Assembly (NCBI GenBank): GCA_020829485.1 | Contig: JAIVFU010000022.1 | Location: 25,520 to 89,519, forward strand | DNA from: Nostoc sp. CHAB 5834 | GTDB lineage: Bacteria > Cyanobacteriota > Cyanobacteriia > Cyanobacteriales > Nostocaceae | DNA: 64,000 nt | Reading direction: 5' to 3' | Shown: in pieces, positions 41,305 through 51,114 of the stretch | Layout: each line of letters starts with the position of its first letter | Numbering within the stretch: position 1 is the stretch's first letter | Notes under the pieces: model-generated | Seen by the model: only the letters and a program-made list of their open reading frames with translations | Databases searched by the model: none | What the model was told of the DNA's origin: nothing | Translations under genes and position numbers: made by a program

Positions 41305-42435
41305 GAATTTTGGAATTTTTGTTTGTAAACCTATAGCTTCGTTGATGGAATTTAAGCCGTTTTGTTCTAGTAGGACAAGCAAACCTGCTAAAATCCGGCG
41401 TACCATCAGTGGGCCTTCGTAAATCCAGCCTGTATAAACCTGGATTAGGCTAGCACCAGCAGTAATTTTTTCCCAAGCATCTTCAGCAGAAAAGATGCCA
41501 CCAACGCCAATAATCGGGATTTGTCCTTGGGTTTGCTGCCAAATAAAACGAATTACCTCAGTGGAGCGATCGCGCAATGGTTCACCGCTAATTCCGCCAG
41601 CTTCATCCTGGGGTGATTTGCCTGTTTGGTGAATCATCTGGGTTTTGAGTCCATCACGGCTGATGGTGGTATTAGTGGCAATAATTCCCGCTAGTTGGTA
41701 GGTTTTAGCCAAAGAAATAATGTCAGCGATCGCAACCCAATCTAAATCTGGCGCTATCTTGACAAAAACAGGTTTTTGTGTAGTGTTTTCTTGTTGTAAT
41801 AAATTCAATATCGCACTAAGCATAGAGGCATCTTGGAGCGATCGCAACCCCGGTGTATTTGGCGAAGATACATTAACAACAAAATAGTCTCCCAAATCCT
41901 TGAGGCAGCGAAAACTATCGAGATAATCCTGTGCGGCTGCTTCTAGAGGAGTTACCTTAGATTTACCCAAATTTATCCCTATGGGTATTGACTGGGTTAA
42001 CTTCTGCTTTTCCTGTGTCAAACGTGCCGCCATAGCTGCTGCACCGCGATTATTAAAGCCCATCCGATTGAGAGCAGCTTTATCCAACGGCAAGCGAAAC
42101 AAACGAGGAGGCGGATTTCCTGGCTGTGCGTGAAAAGTTACAGTTCCTAATTCCGCAAAGCCAAAACCCAGGTTAGACCAAATGTTAGCAGCTACTCCAT
42201 CCTTGTCGAAACCAGCTGCTAACCCTATCGGATTTGGGAAATTTAGTCCAAACAAATTCTGTTCTAAGCGGGAATCGTACAGACACAAGGATTTTTGTAA
42301 GCGTTGGTTTACCCAACTGGTAGGGGTTTGCGACAGCCAGCTAAAACTGCGAATCGTCTGCTGATGTAACCACTCCGGGTCTGTTTTTACCACATTGAAC
42401 AAAAGCGGACTAATTGCAAATTTATAAATATCCAT
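41302..42435 (-). CDS. pyrD: Dihydroorotate dehydrogenase (quinone)
   Basis: Class 2, membrane-associated enzyme of pyrimidine synthesis that passes electrons to quinone. The N-terminal amphipathic helices (residues 1-40) precede [20 protein letters not shown]. The catalytic base is Ser in [16 protein letters not shown], which distinguishes class 2 from the Cys enzymes. [35 protein letters not shown] and [14 protein letters not shown] complete the FMN and orotate sites. 377 aa, intact. Confidence 0.97.
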   Translation of the reverse strand: MDIYKFAISPLLFNVVKTDPEWLHQQTIRSFSWLSQTPTSWVNQRLQKSLCLYDSRLEQNLFGLNFPNPIGLAAGFDKDGVAANIWSNLGFGFAELGTVTFHAQPGNPPPRLFRLPLDKAALNRMGFNNRGAAAMAARLTQEKQKLTQSIPIGINLGKSKVTPLEAAAQDYLDSFRCLKDLGDYFVVNVSSPNTPGLRSLQDASMLSAILNLLQQENTTQKPVFVKIAPDLDWVAIADIISLAKTYQLAGIIATNTTISRDGLKTQMIHQTGKSPQDEAGGISGEPLRDRSTEVIRFIWQQTQGQIPIIGVGGIFSAEDAWEKITAGASLIQVYTGWIYEGPLMVRRILAGLLVLLEQNGLNSINEAIGLQTKIPKF

Positions 42436-42544
42436 TAGCTTTTATAAAGAATAACTCAGAAATCAGAAGTCAGAATTCACTCTGAAATTATGTACGAGTA
42501 AGCAATGAGTATTGGTCAAAACCTTACCCAGAATCAAAATCAGC

Positions 42545-42970
42545 ATGATTACAGTTCAGGTAGAACAGGAAGTAACTCAGCAGGATCGGATGACCCTCAT
42601 CCAAATGATTCGCCAGTTCAATCAAAATTTTTTTCCGTTGTCAGAGTGGCAACCTGTAGCAGTTTTTGCACGAGATGAATCAGGCTTGATTGTTGGTGGA
42701 GTTCTGGGCGAAATCGGTTGCGATTGGCTTTATATCAGAGTCTTAGTTGTTCAAGAAGGCTTACGCGGCAAAGAAATTGGAAGCAATATCCTTAAAATTG
42801 CTGAAAAAGAAGGTCAAAAGCAAAACTGTGTAGGGGTTCATCTTGAGACATTAGACTTTCAAGCTAAGGAATTTTATGAATCTCAAGGCTACACTGTATT
42901 TGGTTTTCAAGAAAATTACCCGCTTGGGCATAAAAGATACTTCATGCAAAAGTTATTTTATTTGAGTTAA
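42545..42970 (+). CDS. GNAT family N-acetyltransferase
   Basis: A small acetyl-CoA-dependent transferase. Motif A is RVLVVQEGLRGKEIGSNILK (about 79-98 from this start) and motif B is GVHLETLDFQAKEFYESQGY. The frame continues upstream to a TTG at 42512, but ATG 42545 is a more usual start. Proteins of this shape (LDFQA-FYE-GY-VFG) are often annotated as general acetyltransferases; substrate unknown. Confidence 0.88.
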   Translation: MITVQVEQEVTQQDRMTLIQMIRQFNQNFFPLSEWQPVAVFARDESGLIVGGVLGEIGCDWLYIRVLVVQEGLRGKEIGSNILKIAEKEGQKQNCVGVHLETLDFQAKEFYESQGYTVFGFQENYPLGHKRYFMQKLFYLS

Positions 42971-43055
42971 ACATTCAAGAGGCAGCGATTTTAAGTTGTA
43001 TAGTTCAAATCGCTAGAAAGACGCAAAGATGCGGAATGCAATTTGAATGACTATT

Positions 43056-43145
43056 AGACATCTCCAGAAATTAATTATGCGTTACCTGAAACCCTTGTCT
43101 TGACGTTGCATTGCAACGTCTCTACATTCATTTTCGGAGATGTCT
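43056..43145. mobile_element. 90-bp MITE with AGACATCTCC ends
   Basis: AGACATCTCC at 43056-43065 and GGAGATGTCT at 43136-43145 are exact inverses, with ATT on both sides as a possible 3-bp duplication. The interior includes GACGTTGCATTGCAACGTC, a palindrome. The partner copy is at 6400-6509 in the other orientation. Confidence 0.75.
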
Positions 43146-43263
43146 ATTAGCTTAATTTTCTATTAACCTGTCCAGGTTCAATATTTAACACTTGTGGCAA
43201 TATTACTCAGGGTACTTTTCTGGGCATCTTATATATTACAAGTTATGTTAACCAATAAATCAG

Positions 43264-46185
43264 ATGGGGCAGCCACAAAAACCTATAGCCGCCGAACAGC
43301 AGATCCTCTCATTGGGGCGTGTCCTCCAGAGCCTCAGAGAAGAAGATGATGTTGACGTTCTGATTGAAACTACTATTTCTTATCTTAAAGAACAGTTTGA
43401 CTACAAACTGATTTGGATTGCTCTTTACGATCGCCTGAATCACATATTATTCGGGAGAGGTGGCATCACACCCGATCGTGACACGAGTTTTTTACGCCAA
43501 AGGGTTGTTCTCAGTCCTGGAGATTTATTAGAGCAAGTGGTGATTCAACAGCATCCTTTGGGCATAGCTGATTTGCAAACTGAAATCCGCGCCCCCGAAT
43601 GGCGAAAAATTGCTGAAAAATCCCACATCCAAGGAACGATTATTTTACCAATTCGCTATAAAGACCGTTGCTTAGGTGTGCTGTTACTGGGTTCAGAACG
43701 CTGGGGCTATCTACTGACAGGGGAAGCAAAAGCACGTTTGATGATGGTTTTAGGCGAATTGGGGGCAGTGCTTTATCAAAATGAGATAGATTTGCAGCAA
43801 AAGCAAACCAAGCGAACCGAGGAACCATTATTAGAATTGTTAGAAAATTTACGCACCCTTAGTAACCTTAATCAAAGACTTGAAGCTGCGGTGCAAGCAA
43901 CTCATAAATTTGTCTCCCCCAGCCGGACAAATGTTTACTGGTTTGAGCGGGAAGGGCGCTATTTTTGGTGTCGGATGAGCAATCAGCTGGTGAAAATAGA
44001 TCGCAATTCTAGCAGTCAGCAAGCGGCGGGAATGACGGTACAGGAGTTGAGCGACTTTTATTATGCTTTGACAGTTAACCAAATTGTCTCGATTGGTGAT
44101 GCACGCAGTTCTTTAAAGAGTCATTTTACGGCAAAATTGCTGCAACGGCTGAAGGTGCGATCGCTCTTGGCAGCTCCGATTATCTGGCAAAAGAACTTGC
44201 TCGGTTTTCTGGCGGTAGAAAGCAATGAACCTCGAATCTGGACGGAGGCACACAAAAATTTTGTCCAAGGTGCTGCTGGCTTAATTTCACTAGTTGCACC
44301 TAGTGAAAGCATGGAAAACACTATCAAACAGATTCAAGAGGATGCCCAACTGACTGGACAAGTTGCCCAAGGTATTTATAGCGAACATGACTTTCAGGAA
44401 ACTTTAGACAGCTGTGCTAAAAGAGTTTTAGCTCGACTAGCTGCCACTCGCTTTTTGCTGTTGCAGTATGATCCTGAACAGAGTAATTATCAATTTATTT
44501 ACCAAAGTCAGCCCTATAATCGCCGACCGTTGACATTTACCCTTAATACTCTCAAAGAATTAGATGAGCAGCTTTTGCAACGTTCAACTCAAGCGGTGGA
44601 AATTGAGAACTTAGATGAAGATTTACGCTTTTTTAATTGGCGTTCCTTACTGTTAGAAAATGGAGTGCGATCGCTACTTATTTGTAAATGCACTCACGAT
44701 CATATACCAGCAGCGCTTTTAGTCATCGCTCACGACAGCCATCGTTCTTGGACAACTCTAGAAAAAGAATTACTATGGGCCGTTAGTCAACAGATTGGTG
44801 TAATTATCCGCCAGTGGCAATTACATAACCGCACGAACCAGCAGCAAAAAACTTCCCAGGCATTTGAGCAATGCCTACGCATCCTGACACAATCCCAAAA
44901 TAGCAAAATCGAGGTAGAAAAAAAACATTTAGAACGTACAGCACTCGAACAAATAGCATCGATTCTGGGTTGTCCCTTAGCGGTACTGCTATCCTGGTCG
45001 CCTGGTGAAAGTTGGGCAGAAATTATCCCTGGAGTGGTAGGCAATAGCCTATTCGGAATTTTTTCCGATGCATCTATTTCTATCCAGACTGAAGCACTAA
45101 TTCAGTGGGCACTTTCCACAGAGAGTTACCTGACTTTAAACGTAGATAATTTACCCCCCAAAACTCGAAAATGGTTGAATACTCCAGACAAAGGTCAAAT
45201 TTTAGTGATGGCATTACGTACCAATACTGATTATGAAATTACGGGTGTAGTGTTGTTAGCAGATTATCAAGAGCGTCACTGGTCAGAACAAAACCTTAGT
45301 GCAACTGCAACTCTGATTTCTCAATTAGCCTGGTGGCGTCGTGAAAAGCAAATTACCCGACTTTTAGAATCCACAACAGAAGATTTACGACAACTCAACT
45401 GGTACAAACATCGCCGCTTAGAGGAAATTCAAAGAATAACAGCGCTATCCCTTAGACAAATACATGATTTGGGTATTCCTGCTAATGAACTGACTCAGAT
45501 GCGTTACGAGCTATTGCTACGGCAATTAGATCATACAGCCGCCTCCATGAGTGGAATGCTAAAACTTGAGCAATGGCAGCTACATGTAAGTTGGGAAACT
45601 ATGCCCATAGCCAGTTTACTGAAGCGATCGCTCGAACGCATTGAAAATTTACTTAAACAACAAAAGCTGTGGATTGGTGTACATGGTTTGGGACAACAGA
45701 TTGAGGAACAATCACCAAAAAATTCTTCAGTCGCCAGAGGTGTTCCTAGCTCCAGCGTTCAATCCGCAATGGCGATCGCTGGTGATATTGTCAAAATTGA
45801 GTTAGTTATCCATGAATTATTGGTTAATGCCTGTAACCGTTCTCAAACCGGTGGCAGAATTGATATTTGGTGTCGCCGTTTGGATGCGTCAAAATCCTCA
45901 AATACAAAGCATTCTTCTGCAAGTGTAGAAACTGATCATCAGACATCGCTAGAACTGTCGATTACATATAACGGTGCGATCGAACCACAGCTACTCACAG
46001 AGTTACATGATAATCGACCCAAAGATGTGCTTGCTCTCTCCAATCTCGACCAACCGCCAGGTTTACATCTGCTAATCTGCCAAAACCTTATGCAGGAACT
46101 AGGAGGAGAGTTGAATTTCTATCAATTACCAGATAATCGGGTAGTTAGCCGCTTGTTGTTGACCTTAGTTGATCATAATTCTTAG
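43264..46185 (+). CDS. Multi-GAF protein with degenerate histidine-kinase end
   Basis: 973 aa, soluble. Four GAF-like domains can be traced at about 25-170, 200-345, 365-525 and 550-700 (ending in ILPIRYKDRCLGVLLLGSE; LAAPIIWQKNLLGFLAVES; LLICKCTHDHIPAALLVIA; LVMALRTNTDYEITGVVLLA). A helical dimerisation-like segment follows, then an ATPase-like fold with an N box (VIHELLVNACNRS) and a G2-like PPGLHLLICQNLMQELGG, but the G1 DxGxG motif is replaced by TYNGAIE. No chromophore Cys is obvious. Likely a sensor or scaffold rather than an active kinase. Confidence 0.83.
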   Translation: MGQPQKPIAAEQQILSLGRVLQSLREEDDVDVLIETTISYLKEQFDYKLIWIALYDRLNHILFGRGGITPDRDTSFLRQRVVLSPGDLLEQVVIQQHPLGIADLQTEIRAPEWRKIAEKSHIQGTIILPIRYKDRCLGVLLLGSERWGYLLTGEAKARLMMVLGELGAVLYQNEIDLQQKQTKRTEEPLLELLENLRTLSNLNQRLEAAVQATHKFVSPSRTNVYWFEREGRYFWCRMSNQLVKIDRNSSSQQAAGMTVQELSDFYYALTVNQIVSIGDARSSLKSHFTAKLLQRLKVRSLLAAPIIWQKNLLGFLAVESNEPRIWTEAHKNFVQGAAGLISLVAPSESMENTIKQIQEDAQLTGQVAQGIYSEHDFQETLDSCAKRVLARLAATRFLLLQYDPEQSNYQFIYQSQPYNRRPLTFTLNTLKELDEQLLQRSTQAVEIENLDEDLRFFNWRSLLLENGVRSLLICKCTHDHIPAALLVIAHDSHRSWTTLEKELLWAVSQQIGVIIRQWQLHNRTNQQQKTSQAFEQCLRILTQSQNSKIEVEKKHLERTALEQIASILGCPLAVLLSWSPGESWAEIIPGVVGNSLFGIFSDASISIQTEALIQWALSTESYLTLNVDNLPPKTRKWLNTPDKGQILVMALRTNTDYEITGVVLLADYQERHWSEQNLSATATLISQLAWWRREKQITRLLESTTEDLRQLNWYKHRRLEEIQRITALSLRQIHDLGIPANELTQMRYELLLRQLDHTAASMSGMLKLEQWQLHVSWETMPIASLLKRSLERIENLLKQQKLWIGVHGLGQQIEEQSPKNSSVARGVPSSSVQSAMAIAGDIVKIELVIHELLVNACNRSQTGGRIDIWCRRLDASKSSNTKHSSASVETDHQTSLELSITYNGAIEPQLLTELHDNRPKDVLALSNLDQPPGLHLLICQNLMQELGGELNFYQLPDNRVVSRLLLTLVDHNS

Positions 46186-46203
46186 TGTAGGCACTTTGTG
46201 TAA

Positions 46204-46719
46204 ATGATTACTCAAGACAATTTTAAATCTTTTTTACTATCGCTACGTTTTGAGCAAAATGGAGATGTATTATCAAAACACTTTTTGCATACTGAAGGGA
46301 TGCTTAAGGTAGATTTTAATAAAAAACATTTAATTTATCCTGAAGATCATGGATTAATTATTAATGAGCGTCAAACTTGTAACTTCTCTCAAAATGAAAA
46401 TTTCGTTGTTTTTGAGTGCGTGCATCGACTTTTAGCAAAGGGATATAAACCTGAACACATAGAACTTGAAGCAAAATGGAAAGTTGGGCATGGTGCTAGT
46501 GGAGGCCGTGCAGATATTTTAGTAAAAAATCAACAAGGGAAACCAATGTTGATCATTGAGTGCAAAACTGCTGGTAAAGAGTTTGAGAAAGCTTGTAAAG
46601 GTATTCAAAACGACGGCGGACAATTATTTTCTTACGCTCAACAGATACAAGAAACTGAAATTTTATGTCTCTATGCTTCAAGCTTTTTAAAGGAATTATC
46701 AGATATACTAGAAACATGA
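46204..46719 (+). pseudogene. Orphan N-terminal nuclease part of a restriction/methylation protein
   Basis: 171 aa. It matches the N-terminal HsdR-like nuclease region of large type I/ISP restriction proteins: LKVDFNKKHLIYPEDHGL, INERQTCNFSQNENFVVFEC, and the PD-(D/E)xK site GGRADILVKNQQGKPMLIIE followed by CK. The similarity I recall ends near LCLYAS, where full proteins continue for about 1000 residues with helicase or methylase domains. Here the frame stops 13 residues later. It starts 19 bases after the GAF gene. It could be a fragment or a stand-alone nuclease; no methylase is present. Confidence 0.75.
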
Positions 46720-46747
46720 ACGTAGTCTATAAAATCTACTAAACCTT

Positions 46748-46966
46748 ATGGATACCCATCAAGAAACGGAATATGTTTTGGGCAACTCGCATCTAATGCA
46801 ACAGATCAGTCAGTTCAAGCATAATTCCCAAAAATCACACCCTAACCAACCAATCCATTCGATTGATTTCGACTATATTCTAAACAATCCAGAACTGATT
46901 CCACAAATTCAATTACTAATCGAAACCCACAAACAGCAGCATCATGCGATCAATCGTATTTCATGA
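46748..46966 (+). CDS. Probable antitoxin partner of the YoeB-like toxin
   Basis: 72 aa, overlapping the toxin start by 23 bases. Part of it (TEYVLGNSHLMQQISQFK) resembles the toxin-binding tail of YefM-type antitoxins (TAYLLSNP..A..L), but the YefM DNA-binding N terminus is missing and an unusual tail (SIDFDYILNNPELIPQIQLL) follows. This looks like an antitoxin that has lost or changed its DNA-binding part; the assignment depends on the neighbour. Confidence 0.6.
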   Translation: MDTHQETEYVLGNSHLMQQISQFKHNSQKSHPNQPIHSIDFDYILNNPELIPQIQLLIETHKQQHHAINRIS

Positions 46967-47210
46967 GGACACTCTGCAAACGTATGAATATTTAAGAGAA
47001 ATCAATAAAATTATTCACAAAAAATTGTTTACTATTATCAAAGAAATGCAAAAAGGAGATCCCACACAAGGAACAGGAAAGCCTGAAGCTTTGAAGTATG
47101 AATTAGCTGGATATTATTCACGAAGACTATCTGATAAAGATCGATTAATCTATAGTTTTGATGAAGAAAATATATACATCATTGCGATTGGTGGGCATTA
47201 TGAAGAATAA
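46944..47210 (+). CDS. Txe/YoeB family toxin
   Basis: An 88-aa ribosome-dependent mRNA interferase type. The family pattern is clear: VFHEDTLQTYEYLREINKII, then GKPEALKYELAGYYSRRLSD, KDRLIYSFDEENIYIIAIGG and the final HYEE (the usual end is CR.HY). The catalytic Glu (in KPEALKYELAGYYSRRL), Arg and C-terminal His-Tyr are all present, so it may be active. It is preceded by the overlapping small antitoxin-like gene. Confidence 0.9.
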   Translation: MRSIVFHEDTLQTYEYLREINKIIHKKLFTIIKEMQKGDPTQGTGKPEALKYELAGYYSRRLSDKDRLIYSFDEENIYIIAIGGHYEE

Positions 47211-47251
47211 ACTGAATCGTAGTTGCGATCGCTGTTGAATATTGCTCCCTT

Positions 47252-47782
47252 TTGCGATCGCGCTCAGATGACGGGAAAAGGCGATCGCATAACTTTAAAT
47301 CTGGTTTCTGGCTATCTCTGTTATTATACCTGCGATCAATTTTTGGCATTCTTTACAAAATTGACTGTCAAATTGAGTATTATCGAGACTGCTATGAACG
47401 GACTCAGAGCGAACAAATCGATGAAGACGAAAACATTCCTGATTTAACCCCAGAAGAAATTGGTTCTGGTAGGGAATTAAAACTAGCTTATCAGACGGTG
47501 ATTTTAGCGATCGCTCTTCGGCTACTATCCCAGCATTCTCAAGGTGATTATCAATTTAACGGTCGGTCAATTGGTAAAAATCGAGAACAAATTACTTTAG
47601 CTTTAGCAACTGAGTTCACCTTTGAGGAAATCTATGGAAACTTAGAAGAACATATTGAAACATTTGAACGTGATTTTATTTACCATAAATTACAAGAATT
47701 CGGAACATCTGCTTCAGATTTAAATCCTTACGAAGTTAAGCTTTTAGATCATCTACTTTCAGACTATAATCCTCTGAATTAG
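47252..47782 (+). CDS. Hypothetical protein, start uncertain
   Basis: The frame opens at a TTG within a cluster of GCGATCG sites and has no ATG, so the true start is unclear and the 5' end may be missing. From about residue 60 the protein looks real (IPDLTPEEIGSGRELKLAYQ; then VILAIALRLLSQHSQGDYQF and RSIGKNREQITLALATEFTF): helical, soluble and acidic. I do not recognise a family. It follows the toxin gene on the same strand and may be a relic of the same accessory cluster. Confidence 0.5.
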   Translation: MRSRSDDGKRRSHNFKSGFWLSLLLYLRSIFGILYKIDCQIEYYRDCYERTQSEQIDEDENIPDLTPEEIGSGRELKLAYQTVILAIALRLLSQHSQGDYQFNGRSIGKNREQITLALATEFTFEEIYGNLEEHIETFERDFIYHKLQEFGTSASDLNPYEVKLLDHLLSDYNPLN

Positions 47783-47820
47783 GCTATTGCTCCGTCTCAT
47801 TAAAATTGAGGAGTAAATAA

Positions 47821-47877
47821 GTTCGTAGTAAGGACTTTAGTCCTGGTTTTTTAAGCACTGAAGTGCTTACTACAAAC
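47821..47877. repeat. Dispersed hairpin repeat (GTAGTAAGGACTTTAGTCC)
   Basis: GTTCGTAGTAAGGACTTTAG, a spacer and CTGAAGTGCTTACTACAAAC form one hairpin. The rest of 47783-48090 has a GCTACGCG-type short repeat at about 47900 and no gene. Confidence 0.68.
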
Positions 47878-48090
47878 TCTTATCCTTCTCCTAACGGAGA
47901 CGCTACGCGAACGGGAAGCCAGCTTTTCTGTTGCTTGTGTGTAAGCTCTGTAGGAGAGAGGTAAAAAATAATCCTAGAGATAGATTGACAAAATATTTAT
48001 TCTCCGAAAATATCCTCACTTCCTAGCAAACTGGTTATAATTATTTTCCATCTCTCTCAGAAATCAAATTCTCATATACAGAGTATTTAT

Positions 48091-48285
48091 ATGGGACGTG
48101 TTCGTTCTAAATCTGACCTACCCACAAAAATCTGTCCGGTATGTCAACGTCCTTTCACATGGCGTAAAAAGTGGCAAGATTGTTGGGACGATGTGAAATA
48201 CTGCTCAGAACGTTGTCGTCGTCGCCGTTCTGAAGCTCAAAATGAAACTAATCGCAACACAGACGCAAATAGCGCAAGAGATTAA
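48091..48285 (+). CDS. DUF2256 zinc-ribbon-like protein
   Basis: 64 aa. KICPVCQRPFTWRKKWQDCW then VKYCSERCRRRR has four conserved Cys (CxxC and CxxxC) and matches the DUF2256 family. Function unknown; probably binds zinc. Its TAA overlaps the ATG of the next gene by one base (TAATG), so the two are coupled. Confidence 0.93.
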   Translation: MGRVRSKSDLPTKICPVCQRPFTWRKKWQDCWDDVKYCSERCRRRRSEAQNETNRNTDANSARD

Positions 48286-49238
48286 TGGAGTCACAGGTGC
48301 AACCTAAATTAATTATTCATGGGGGGGCTGGTAGTTCTCTCCACGGTAAAGGCGGATTGGAAGCGGTGCGCCGATCGCTCCATACAGTAATAGAAGAAGT
48401 CTATTCTCTACTATTATGCGGAGCAACTGCCTCAGAGGCGGTGGTGCATGGTTGCCAAATGCTCGAAGATAACCCCCGCTTTAATGCTGGTACTGGTTCA
48501 GTACTACAATCTGATGGGCAAATCCGCATGAGTGCTTCCCTGATGGATGGCGCATTAGGGCGGTTTAGTGGTGTAATTAATATTTCGCGGGTGAAAAATC
48601 CCATTGAGTTGGCACAATTTTTACAAAACTCGCCAGACCGAGTATTATCAGATTTCGGATCGGCTGAGTTGGCGCGGGAAATGCAACTTCCCAGCTATAA
48701 CGCTTTAACTGATTTGCGGTTACAAGAGTGGATACAAGAGCGCCAGGATAATTTTAAAAGCGCAATGGCTGGCGTGGTAGCAGAACCCGAACTGGTAGAA
48801 ACCAGCAATGCCGGACGCGGAACCATCGGTGTGGTAGCTTTAGATGCATCTGGTAGGCTAGCTGCTGGCACTTCTACTGGTGGTAAGGGCTTTGAGCGGA
48901 TTGGCAGAGTAAGTGATTCGGCGATGCCAGCAGGTAATTATGCTACTAGTAATGCAGGTGTTAGCTGTACTGGCATTGGCGAAGATATCATCGATGAGTG
49001 TCTAGCTCCCCGGATTGTAGTACGTGTCACTGATGGGATGTCCCTGAAGGAGGCGATGCAGCGATCCTTTGGGGAAGCGCACCAGAACCAACGGGATTTG
49101 GGAGCGATCGCCTTAGATGCTAGTGGAGCGATCGCTTGGGGTAAAACTAGCGAAATCTTACTCGCCGCTTACCACGACGGCGAAAAAATTGGTGACACCT
49201 TAGAATGGACTGGCGACGAACTGATCGGCTATTGTTGA
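48285..49238 (+). CDS. Isoaspartyl peptidase / plant-type L-asparaginase
   Basis: N-terminal nucleophile hydrolase that cleaves isoaspartyl dipeptides and asparagine; in Nostoc relatives it completes cyanophycin breakdown by splitting beta-Asp-Arg. The precursor self-cleaves before the Thr in AGRGTIGVVALDASG. N-terminal LIIHGGAGSSLHG, NPRFNAGTGSVLQSDG and NAGVSCTGIGEDII support the family. 317 aa, intact. Overlaps the DUF2256 gene upstream. Confidence 0.95.
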   Translation: MESQVQPKLIIHGGAGSSLHGKGGLEAVRRSLHTVIEEVYSLLLCGATASEAVVHGCQMLEDNPRFNAGTGSVLQSDGQIRMSASLMDGALGRFSGVINISRVKNPIELAQFLQNSPDRVLSDFGSAELAREMQLPSYNALTDLRLQEWIQERQDNFKSAMAGVVAEPELVETSNAGRGTIGVVALDASGRLAAGTSTGGKGFERIGRVSDSAMPAGNYATSNAGVSCTGIGEDIIDECLAPRIVVRVTDGMSLKEAMQRSFGEAHQNQRDLGAIALDASGAIAWGKTSEILLAAYHDGEKIGDTLEWTGDELIGYC

Positions 49239-49274
49239 ATCAGTTTCAGCGCTTCGGTTAAAGTTTCTTGCTGG

Positions 49275-49509
49275 TCACACCATTGCAGCTAATTCTTGGG
49301 CTTCATAACGCCCCTCAAAAGCTTCTAGCGCCGCTCTTTTCAGTGCTACTTCAAATCCTTGTTCCAGAATATCGATTAATTCTGCTTGATTTAAGTAATA
49401 ACCACCAGATTTGCGGCGCTTGTTTATTTTGTTGATTTCACGCACTGTATTTTCTATCGAAACATCCCAAGAGCGAGTAGAACGTTTTTCGGCCTTTTGT
49501 TTTCCTCAT
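49275..49509 (-). pseudogene. Frameshifted small gene, family unknown
   Basis: An ATG at 49507-49509 gives MRKTKGRK and then shifts; one base less would read into EKRSTRSWDVSIENTVREIN, KINKRRKSGGYYLNQAELID, ILEQGFEVALKRAALEAFEG, to TGA at 49275. A further in-frame-like piece, QQETLTEALKLIQQ, continues after a second shift towards 49238. It reads like a small chromosomal relic, perhaps an antitoxin. It fills most of the spacer between the isoaspartyl peptidase and glmU. Confidence 0.5.
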
Positions 49510-49556
49510 CTTTTACCTTTAATTGAATCAGCTAATCTGATAATTTAATTATCGCT

Positions 49557-50909
49557 TTATTGGCTTTTCTTGCGCCAAGCTGGTTTCACCACCTGACGAC
49601 TACGGGCAATTACCAAAGAATCATCAGGCACATCTTCTGTCACAGTGGAACCAGCTGCGATATAGACATCATTTCCCAAAGTAATTGGAGCAACTAAAAC
49701 GCTATTGGAACCCGTTTTTGTCCGATCGCCTATTTTAGTACGATGTTTCTTTACGCCGTCATAGTTGGCAGTAATTGTACCGGCACCAATATTCACCTGA
49801 TTGCCAACAACGGTATCACCTAGATATGACAAATGTGCCGCATTAGTGCGATCGCCTAATTGAGTATTTTTCAGTTCCACAAAATTCCCCACACGGCAAC
49901 CAGCACCCACCTCTACCTGACCGCGCAAATGAGCATAGGGGCCAATTCGGCTTCCCGCCTGCACAGTGCTATCTGTTACCACCGAATACTGCACCGTGAC
50001 ATTTTCAGCCAACTGGCTATTTTCAATTAAACTTCCCGGGCCAATATGACTTCCTGTTTTAATCACCGTATTTCCCCGCAGGTGAGTTTGGGGTTCAATA
50101 ATTACATCCGGCTGTAATTCTACAGTTTCATCAATGGTGATGCTTGTGGGGTCGATGAGAGTAACACCCGCCAGCATCCATTTTTCCTTGACTCGCCTTT
50201 GCAAAATATCGTAGGCTGTTGCTAGTTGCAAGCGATCGTTGATGCCGAGAATTTCTTGGTAATCTTCCACATCCACTGCCATAACTTTTCCCACTTGAGT
50301 TACGGCATCAGTGAGATAGTATTCTTTTTGAGCATTGTTTGCTTGTAGGTGGGGCAACACCTTTGCCAAATCTGGCCAACGAAAGCAGTAAACTCCAGCA
50401 TTAATCCGGTGATTTTGTCTTTGAGCAGCAGTACAATCCTTGTGTTCTACCATTTGCTGCACAATATTTTCATCGTTACAAAAAACTCGCCCGTAGCCCG
50501 TGGGGTCGGGTAGGTTTGAGGTCAAAATAGTGGCGGCATTCTGATTTCGGGTGTGAGTTTGTAACATCTGCTTGAGGGTTTCGCTACGTATCAACGGTAA
50601 ATCGCCGTTAAGTACCAGCAAATCCCCAGTGTAGTCTTCTAAGTGAGGAAGTAATTGCTGGATGGCATGACCTGTCCCTAGTTGCACAGTCTGTTCAACA
50701 AACTCCAAACTAGGAATTGAATGCATAGCGGCTTGCACTTCCTCGGATTGATACCCTACAATTACGATTCGCCGTGAGGGCGAAAGTGGTTCTACACTTT
50801 CGAGAACTCTCTCCACTAGCGATCGCCCACCCAAAGAATGTAAAACCTTGGGTAAGCGTGATTTCATCCGTGTGCCGCGTCCCGCCGCTAGAATTGCTAC
50901 AACTACCAT
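49557..50909 (-). CDS. glmU: Bifunctional GlmU: N-acetylglucosamine-1-phosphate uridyltransferase / glucosamine-1-phosphate acetyltransferase
   Basis: Makes UDP-GlcNAc for peptidoglycan and lipopolysaccharide. The N-terminal uridyltransferase has [20 protein letters not shown] and [10 protein letters not shown]; the C-terminal left-handed beta-helix has many hexapeptides and the acetyltransferase motifs [22 protein letters not shown] and [17 protein letters not shown]. 450 aa, full length. It is the last of three minus-strand features in this part, with no operon partner. Confidence 0.97.
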   Translation of the reverse strand: MVVVAILAAGRGTRMKSRLPKVLHSLGGRSLVERVLESVEPLSPSRRIVIVGYQSEEVQAAMHSIPSLEFVEQTVQLGTGHAIQQLLPHLEDYTGDLLVLNGDLPLIRSETLKQMLQTHTRNQNAATILTSNLPDPTGYGRVFCNDENIVQQMVEHKDCTAAQRQNHRINAGVYCFRWPDLAKVLPHLQANNAQKEYYLTDAVTQVGKVMAVDVEDYQEILGINDRLQLATAYDILQRRVKEKWMLAGVTLIDPTSITIDETVELQPDVIIEPQTHLRGNTVIKTGSHIGPGSLIENSQLAENVTVQYSVVTDSTVQAGSRIGPYAHLRGQVEVGAGCRVGNFVELKNTQLGDRTNAAHLSYLGDTVVGNQVNIGAGTITANYDGVKKHRTKIGDRTKTGSNSVLVAPITLGNDVYIAAGSTVTEDVPDDSLVIARSRQVVKPAWRKKSQ

Positions 50910-51114
50910 AATTAGCTATATCAGTGAAATTATGATTAATGCTGTTGGTACTTTAAAATGTCGGCTCAAATCATACCAGCTAATCATAGAAGACTGAAAT
51001 ATACAAGGAGTCAGGATTATACTAATTTTCGCTGATCACGGCGGCTACAAAATTTTATACCAAGATATTAACGGCGGGATAGCCCCTAAATTCTATTTAT
51101 GGGGGCAATACTCT

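Noticed and set aside
47223..47447. 74-aa frame overlapping the hypothetical gene at 47252
   Set aside because: Overlaps in another frame and is built partly from HIP1 sites; the longer frame has better amino-acid composition.
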